Shown in pieces: positions 56,931 through 64,000 of a stretch of DNA of 64,000 bases. The position numbers and the translations under genes were made by a program. The number at the start of each line of letters is the position of its first letter. Within the stretch, counting starts at the first letter, position 1. Below the pieces are notes generated by a model. That model searched no databases. It was not told the origin of the DNA and saw only the letters and a list, made by a program, of their open reading frames with translations. Source of the stretch: Holothuria scabra (taxonomy: Eukaryota; Echinodermata; Holothuroidea; Aspidochirotida; Holothuriidae). Location: positions 186,001 to 250,000 of the forward strand of contig CM074179.1 in NCBI GenBank assembly GCA_037179385.1, written 5' to 3'.

Positions 56931-58941
56931 GCGAACTGTGAAAGATTTAAAGAACTAAAAAATCTAAATGCGTCAAAAGTTTGGATTACATTGAAAAGGA
57001 TAAGCTACTTGAGGATGAACACAGTAAAATTAAGGAGACGTCGTCTATCATGGCTTAAGAAAATATTAACAGAATAGGCTGCCATATCCCAACACACGGC
57101 AGTGGGGTAGGCCCATTAAGAAATCTCAACTAACCTGCCAATGAAAATAAGCAAGAGAGAGGAAATTTACATCGTTTTTACCTACGTAGTATATTTTTAC
57201 ATGTTAGGTGCAATTCGGACGAAAATGCCGACAGTACCGTTATTGCTTTCTGAATAGTAAAAGATAATTTCTGATCAGAGTTTCTTGCATGATGTTCCAA
57301 ATTTCCAGAAAGAGGGAGATATTAAAGTTGAAGGGAGGGGGGGTGTTCAAATTTGCTTAAGTGGCACACAAGTTTGACAGAAAGGAGCCCTCCGCATCAA
57401 CCCTGATCTACCCTCCAATTTCACTTCTAGTTCGAGACCTTAATTGGAATGTGGAATGCAGTTCTGTCTTTACTTAGATGTTATGTGCTTTTCATCAAGT
57501 GGAATGCATATTAACAAGGCCAGTTAGGCATTGTTGTAGAACTTTACGTTTGCTTTTTTAGCAGTCAATCACCGACGCTGCTTAGAAAGCCTATTAAAAG
57601 TTGTTAATGTCATTTCTCTTCTCCTTGTGAACAGCTGGGAGCTGTAAACTCACCAGCTCTGTTTTTAATAGTAGCTAGCCGGCCCTTTGCATGCGCATAC
57701 GAAGAAAACGCAGTGATTTCTTACAGATTTGGACTTTTTGCCCTTGAAGGGGGGAGGGGGGTCGCTCATGATAAATGGTGGTTTCGGCTCAAAGGGTTGT
57801 TCGCCCGAACCCTTTGAACCCCCCTGGCTACGAGCATGTTAATCAGCCATTCATGGAATAGAAGAGGGTAGGTCTACCATACCAGACAATTACAATTTAA
57901 GAGACTGCTCATTCCCTTTAGTTTTGAAGTCAAGGAATACATGGAGCCATTTGCACCTTCGTAAACAACATGTAATTATGCTCAACGCTTTCCCCCAGAT
58001 CACTTTCCACTGAACATAGGATGTCATGCACGACAGAGGGGTCTTGAAGAGGACCCTGAACAAGCAAAACAACACACACTAAATAAGTAAAATGGAATGA
58101 AGAGCACGCTAAACAAGTAAACAAGAAGTCACTCCCTGTCCTGGGAGTCTACGTGCCGCCCCGGGTGCCCCGATGAAAAATTTGAGAAATGCACATGTTA
58201 CTATCAGTTCACAAAAGTTCTATAGAGAAGGAAAATTTCAAAAAGTCACTCCATTTCACACATTAAATAGGTATTACTGTGCGCAGTACGGAGGCTAGCA
58301 ATGAGTGCAGCTAGTTCAGTACACCAGGGGATCCGGGCGTGTGCCTAGTAACTTGAATGATTGGAAGTGACCGTACAAATCGGGACTTGGAAGGTACGAT
58401 CTCGGTATCGGAAAAGAGCAGGGGAAAGAACCGGTGAAAGGAGACGTTGAGGGGACGTTGAGCTGATTTTCCCGGGGTCGGTCCCTCAATTCATGGGGGG
58501 GGGGGGGGGGGAATGGGAGCGAAATTCATACTCTTTTCAGTCACGTAATCTTAGAGGGCGAAAAGTGAGCTTTTTCCATAAGCTGGGGTTTTGACACCCC
58601 ATCCACGATACGTAGGCCCTACGTGCAGCACCTTATTTTAAGGGCCAGACTTGAAAAGATTAGCTCTACCTTTTCTGGTCCTCTGCCTTAGAACTTTGTT
58701 AAATGATCGAGTACTTTTTCAGTACCAATTATTTTCGTCACGGTTGTAAAACTATTTTTACTCATAATGCCTCATTGTGCTTGTTAACATGATTTCCATA
58801 ATGCCATATGTCATATCCAATTTTATTGAGGAAGATAAATCATATCAGTCAATCAATAAAACAATCGATCAATTGATCCCCACAAACAACCGGGCCCTTG
58901 TTTCTTTGGTCGTGCACATAATGTACACATGTCAATGGGGG
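56931..58941. other. No gene recognised
   Basis: Noncoding. A G-run of about 16 lies at 58496-58511, and an AGGGTTGTTCGCCCGAACCCT hairpin-like word is near 57797. Short frames only. Confidence 0.45.
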
Positions 58942-59309
58942 AAACACCGGTTAGTTAGTTAGTTAGTTAGTTAGGTGTAGTTTTACGGCCCAGTTTCCAA
59001 CCTATGGGTTAAAGTCGAGCCCGTCACGGCCTTTTTCCAGTTGTGGCTCACTGGCTTGTTTTCCCTACTCCGGCCGATGCTTATGCGGAGCATCACGCAC
59101 AACGGCAGTAGTGCAGCTGCTTCTGACAAATTCAAAGTTCGTAGAGTCTTGACAAGGAAATTGTCCCTAATATCCTGTAAATGTGATACCATTGGTCTAG
59201 GCATGGAGTTACGACCTGCATGGGCCCAGGCTACTCGCCCTTTTTGCTCATATGGGTTCTCAGTGGTTTTGTTATATGCCTGGCTGCCGTAGCTTGAAAA
59301 AAAAAAAGA
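58942..59309 (-). repeat. Candidate short interspersed repeat with a 109-codon frame
   Basis: A 368-bp block is bordered on the left by (TTAG)n (about 58950-58973) and on the right by an A-run (59297-59308). On the minus strand an open frame of 109 codons (59312-58983) runs almost the whole block, with KKAVTGSTLTHRLETGP near its end. I do not recognise a domain. The borders suggest an interspersed repeat, possibly SINE-like, rather than a host exon. No second copy is present here. Confidence 0.4.
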
Positions 59310-61814
59310 CAATTGGCACCACTAAATTAAACCAGAAGGTTCACAATTAAAACTTCTAAAACGTTGAAAGAATACCGTCAAACTTGAAAACTAGCCCTTG
59401 AACAGGGCCCAGCAGTACGGTCCTATACTATACACTCAATTTCTGGTAATGTGGAGTGATTGAAAGGAGAGCAATATATGGTCACGTTCATCAGTGACAA
59501 CTGAAAACCCCATTTATTCCTCCAGGTTGAAAATTGTAACTGCCTTTCTCGGCTTCCTTAACAAACAGTGTGTATGATAGTCCTGCTATATGGTACTGAT
59601 CATAACGTACGCGTAACGCAAGAAGAGTACCTACGTAGCAACGAGTACGATATGGCTAGGCTCGAATGGCATTACTGAAGTAATCAACAAGCTGTGTGAA
59701 TAAGCGTCACAGACGTCGTGGGAGCTCAGACAAGCATAAGGTGGGTCGATTTTCCCCGTCACATTCTGAATCAACCAATTTCCAAAAACCGAGGTTGACA
59801 AAATTAACATAGGGAAAACCCTGAGTCTAACATTGCAGGCTGGGAAACACGAAGTTACGTTGAAACATGTAGCATAGCCTAACGTAGGCTAGCCTAGGTC
59901 ATAGTGTGTAACGTCGGTAACGTATCGGCCGGCCTTGGCTTGACAATAACAGTTAGGCCTAGCACGGTTTCCGTCAGAGGGGGAAAAGGGGGAAAAAAGG
60001 GGATAAAATAACTAGAGTAAAGTGAGCCGCAAATTCAGCCGCACATTGAGCAACGTCTATATGCACACTGTTGGGATAGGCGTAGGCAATATTGCATTGG
60101 TCCTGTTGTGCTGATAGACTCCTAAGCATGATCGTAGAAGGTAAAATCCCCCCCCCCCCCTTTTCATTTCCATAAAAATTAGAGAATTGTCAATATCTTG
60201 GTTTCTTACTTAAAATGAAGACTCTTTTGCAGCAATGTTTGAACTTAGCCTACACAAATAAATGGCCTTTAAAAGCTTCAAATTGCACCATACTACAGGG
60301 GCCTTGAAGCAAGCTTTTGTCCCCTTGAACCCACCCATAACTTTAGCCTAGGACAGCATCAATTTGGACTTGGGGTTTAGCAGTTATATATCCCCCCCCC
60401 CTTTTTGTGTTTCTGGCGGAATCCCTGGTTAGGTATTGTTACACGTTTCATTTCGTTTATTCAATAGGCCTACAGTATATATAGTGGTTGGTTCTAAGTT
60501 GGAACAGGTTCTTAATTCGAACACCTCATTTAAATGGAACGTTTATTCACAGACCGATGCAAAATAATTGTCAGTTTTCCCATACCATATGGGAGCCATA
60601 ATTATTTCTTAATGGTGTTTTAAGTAATTGAAGAAAATACTGTCTTATGACTATGAAACATGAATGATTTTAATAAGGTGTTCGAATTTAGAACCTGCTC
60701 GAATTTTTGAACCAACCATTATATTTTATCACTTCATATTCCCTGTACAGGTACGACAGTATCAAACAATGTAAAACTCTTTTCCTTTTTAAAACAAGGT
60801 TTAACCTTAGGCCTAAGCAGTACATAACTTTGTCAAAGACCTCATTATGCCATCTAACTCCAATAGTGTATTGTGGGAAGGATCTTTCCATTACTCTTCT
60901 AGTTCACAATTATGACACAATTATGAAAATGTCATCTCCATGGTAATGATTTACTTCTGTGGTCATAAACATGGAATTATCCTTCCCAGGTTGCAGTTTT
61001 GAAGCGCCCTCTTTTTATTTGTCATCACTCATAACGTCTATCAGATTAGGATTATGATGAATAGGCCGTTACGCCTAGCGTATGTAGCTTCTGCTATTAC
61101 TAGGCCTATAAATATTGAATTGACCACCAGGGGAATTTCATCTGCCATGAACATATCTTCAAAATGTGTATTTGTTGAAGAAAAAACAGTAGGCTTAGCC
61201 TAGGCCTAGGCCAAAATATCTTTGTCACCTTGGAAGTAATATCAACAATTGACAATTGAGTATTAAAACTCATGACAGAGGTTTTGATACTGCTTGATAG
61301 AGGTTTTGCTTGTACTTGGAAACCAAGTGGTCTTTTTGACATTGCTTACATAAAAATGCAAAAGTTGACTCTTACATGGTGGTTGTTTTCTCATCTGTTT
61401 TAGGCCTAGGCCTAGATCATTTTAAACCATTAAAAAGTGCAACCAGGTGTTCTATGGTGGCTATAAGTTACACACACCTTAGTTTCTCTTTTTACAGAAA
61501 GCAAAATATTGTTTTGCTATATTAAACTTAAGAGCTTTCCTAAATGTTCATATTGTTTTCCAACCTGCAGTATTTGAAAATAAACAATTTGTTTGATACT
61601 GTAAGTATGCATCTACAAGGTTCCCTTTTCATTTTCTTCAAAGGGCTGTTACTGTAAACTGGTGATTGCAGTGATCATTGCCCATATTCCAATTACTTAA
61701 GGTTAATTGCCTTGAAATTTTAGTTGTTAACTGACTTTTAAAATCCTAGTATCCTGAATGAAGAAAAAGTTGCTCTTCTTGATTTAAACCAAAACAGCTA
61801 TCATTTCAACACTT
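59310..61814. other. No gene recognised
   Basis: Rich in short TAGGCCTAGG palindromic words (59880-59960, 61195-61212, 61402-61416). A C-run at 60149 and another at 60392 are noted. Two short stretches near 60495-60540 and 60680-60715 (GGTTCTTAATTCGAACACCT / GGTGTTCGAATTTAGAACCT) form an inverted repeat around a block of about 150 bp, possibly a MITE. Confidence 0.45.
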
Positions 61815-62470
61815 TTAGAGCAAGTTCAGAGGAGAGCCACTTGCCTTATACCTGAGGTGAGGAATTTACCTTATCATGCTAGGCTTAAACATCTTGGGCT
61901 TACCACATTGGAGCTGACAAGGATTAAAGAGGGACATGCTTCAGGTTTACAAGTTTCTTTCTGAAAGGGATCCCTTTTGTCTTCTAGTTATTTAAGGGTT
62001 CAAAGTAATTCTCAGGTTTGTGGACATTGTAAAGCTGGAAAAGCCTTTTGCAAGGCTTGACATTAGGAAATTTACATGCTAGGAAAAGCCCCTTAGGTAC
62101 TTCTCAAATTTGGTAACAGCCATAGCAGGCCTATGGTGGGAAAGATGGATTTTAAATCATATTCAATGGAGTATTGTGTGTGCGCAAGGAGTCTTGAAGC
62201 TGCTCAGGAACTGTCCAGTGACCAGCACAACAGAGGCATTGTGGTTGTATTCTTCTGTGACACTGAACACAAAAGCAGACAATTCCACTTATTGACAACC
62301 CAACTTTCATGATGTATCTTTTTTCTGCTTGGATACTTCAAATTTTGAAAATGAGCTAAGAGGACTTCCCTCTCATGGTAGATTCTCCCATAGAATTGTC
62401 AACGAGTGGAATTGTCTGCCAGACTGTGTAGTTACAGTAACTCCCCTATAGTACACTGCTTTAAGGTAAG
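61815..62470 (+). pseudogene. CR1-group LINE ORF2 C-terminal remnant
   Basis: 61815 onward reads LEQVQRRATCLIPEVRNLPY and HARLKHLGLTTLELTRIK, the conserved region after RT in CR1/L2-type LINEs. After about 400 bp of decayed sequence, near 62355-62470, LRGLPSHGRFSHRIVNEWNC and LPDCVV continue the same protein (the R.V..WN.LP block), followed by a shifted F K tail. Several stops and deletions. It is a different family from the Tx1-like and I-group elements and related in type to 8165-8528. Confidence 0.75.
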
Positions 62471-64000
62471 GTTAACATTGACAAGTTCTTCCATGACTAT
62501 GGTAGAATTTGATTTTTGGGACCTATAAATTTGTAGAGGTTTGATGATTGACTTTTAATTAGAGTTTGGACTTCAGGGCATCTTATGGGGCCTTGGGCTT
62601 CCTTTGCCCTTCAGCCTGTTTTGTTGATTACCATCTACTACTTCTTCAGACTATCTAGCTACAACTACAGAACAGCAGGAATAGGTGAAACCACTGAAGA
62701 GATTACTGGAGATATCAATGAAAAAGGCTTGGAGCAGGATGTAATCAATGACCTAACAAATTTATCCCATTTTCACATTGAGATGAGCATTTGCATATAT
62801 TATTTGTAGTATATTCAGTTAATAATTTGTATCTTTATAAGCTGGGTAGACATATGACTTGCCTCTTCGTGTCAATATTCATACTTGTTAACAGTGTGTG
62901 TGGTTTGGTGAATTGTATTGATTGATTATAAGCCCCATAATGAAAAAGAATTTGAATAACCCCATAATGTTAAAAACAGGACATACATGAGTGAGGACTA
63001 AAAGTCATTGGCATGATTAAGTATATGTCTCCTAATAGGCCCATTGTGACATACAAATCACCCCATTGTGTTAACTTTGCAGCTAGATGATGTGCACATG
63101 CAGAAGAGCACAAATCATAGCTTATGAAGATGTTTAATTATTGACTGAAGCCATGAAAATTGTAATCCTTAGTAGACTGTGTAGGGCTAATAGTGTATAG
63201 AACATAGAACAGGGATGTGTAGCTTCACATACCAAAAAATATTTGAAACAATTCAAGTCACCAAAGTATGCCAGCTTATACTGAAGAAATACCAAACAAT
63301 TTTCACAAGTAGCTTCGACACTGTTGTATACCAACACAGCAGCATTGCCCAATTATTCCCACTCTATGTACTATTGAACGTTACAAATGAACATCCAATT
63401 TTTTCCTTATAGAAATGACGTTAGTCCATGATCTCCTGAAGGACTGTGGTAGCTGCAACTTCATCAGGAATTAGAAGGAATAGAAACCCAAGAGGAAATC
63501 CACAAGGAAACTCAAGAGAAATCCCAATAGAGTGAAGGTGAGCTTTCGTGGAGTATGAATTTGTTCCAAAGGGTGTCACAGTAAGCTTAAAATCACACCA
63601 GATTTGAAGAAATTCCCACTTTAATAAAAAGTTGCTGGCCAATTCAATGATTTTGTTCATTATATATTTTAAGTTCTGGGCCGTTACTTCTTGATTTTTT
63701 TTTTATACCTTCCTTGCCACTCCTATCAACAGAGCAAACTGTAGTCCTGGCTGTGGGCTGCAGCTTTTAACTAGACTTTTTCTACAGAGTGTGAAGTCTC
63801 ATCAGTATTCTACACATAGCAAATGACATCCAGCTCATTGACTGAATAATAGCCCATTTAAAAATAGAACCTTGCTTTGTTGGCCTGAGGTTGTTTTAAT
63901 TTTCAGCAATGAGCTCAATAATAGAATCAAAACTTTCATTGCTTCTATTATTTGTTGAAGATTGACTTTAGTCTGTTGAAAAAAGTTGTCCTTTCAACAT
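62471..64000. other. No gene recognised
   Basis: Open frames of 60-79 codons (for example 62585-62809 plus, 63421-63660 minus) lack recognisable motifs. An exon of a host gene cannot be excluded from sequence alone. Confidence 0.4.

Noticed and set aside
62585..63660. Host exons near the right edge
   Set aside because: Short frames without motifs; splice sites cannot be distinguished from chance by eye.

Overview
The window is eukaryotic, repeat-dense DNA. It has no operons or bacterial gene spacing, and no host protein-coding gene, tRNA, rRNA or CRISPR array that I can support. The content is non-LTR retrotransposons (LINEs) with APE-type endonuclease, reverse transcriptase and CCHC gag-like ORF1, plus DNA transposons, MITEs, a roughly 466-bp satellite, TA microsatellites and G/C homopolymers. 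This suits a metazoan, most likely an aquatic invertebrate. An echinoderm-like deuterostome is my guess, from the LINE repertoire, the fold-back element and the abundant TAGGCCTAGGCC-like words; the taxon is not proven.

Left part (1-5994). A minus-strand Tx1/L1-like LINE (ORF2 1-884, ORF1 903-2049, 5' UTR to about 2495) lies head-on to a 5'-truncated plus-strand copy (2583-5165). Scraps of LINE tails follow, then an RT fragment (5421-5994).

Middle (5995-29011). That RT fragment is interrupted by a 23,017-bp segment whose ends are about 97% identical inverted arms with TA-rich tandem repeats. It is flanked by a perfect 8-bp duplication TGCGGCGG, and the LINE reading resumes exactly at 29020. 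This looks like one giant fold-back (TU/FB-like) transposon. Its interior carries a LINE copy lacking RT with an 18-bp target duplication (8625-10680), a CR1-like LINE end, a Kolobok-type MITE, two mariner-like MITEs, a satellite array (17930-20880), a hAT-like element with an 8-bp duplication (23057-25037) and a degenerate repeat field (25046-27350). I see no transposase.

Right-centre (29012-45140). A minus LINE with an internal deletion and a nested 614-bp DNA element (29199-32700) is head-to-head with a plus ORF1 copy (33068-34090). Duplicated LINE tails and another ORF2 C-terminus follow (34098-35516). A second Kolobok MITE lies at 36883-37179, an I-group LINE at 40172-43008, and an ORF1-only Tx1-like derivative at 43405-45140.

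Right (45141-64000). A near-complete Tx1-like LINE keeps an uninterrupted 1147-residue ORF2 (46388-49831). The rest is one hAT-like element with an 8-bp duplication (55123-56922), one weaker hAT-like candidate, an unclassified dispersed repeat (58942-59309), a decayed CR1-like fragment (61815-62470) and sequence in which I see no genes.

How the parts fit: the 46-50 kb copy is the only ORF2 source here that still reads through. The truncated, RT-deleted and ORF1-only copies share the same short 3' terminus (about TTTCNATGYACKTAAAAA), as expected if one family's machinery mobilised them. Nesting gives a relative order: LINE fragment first, fold-back element into it, then further LINE, hAT and MITE insertions.
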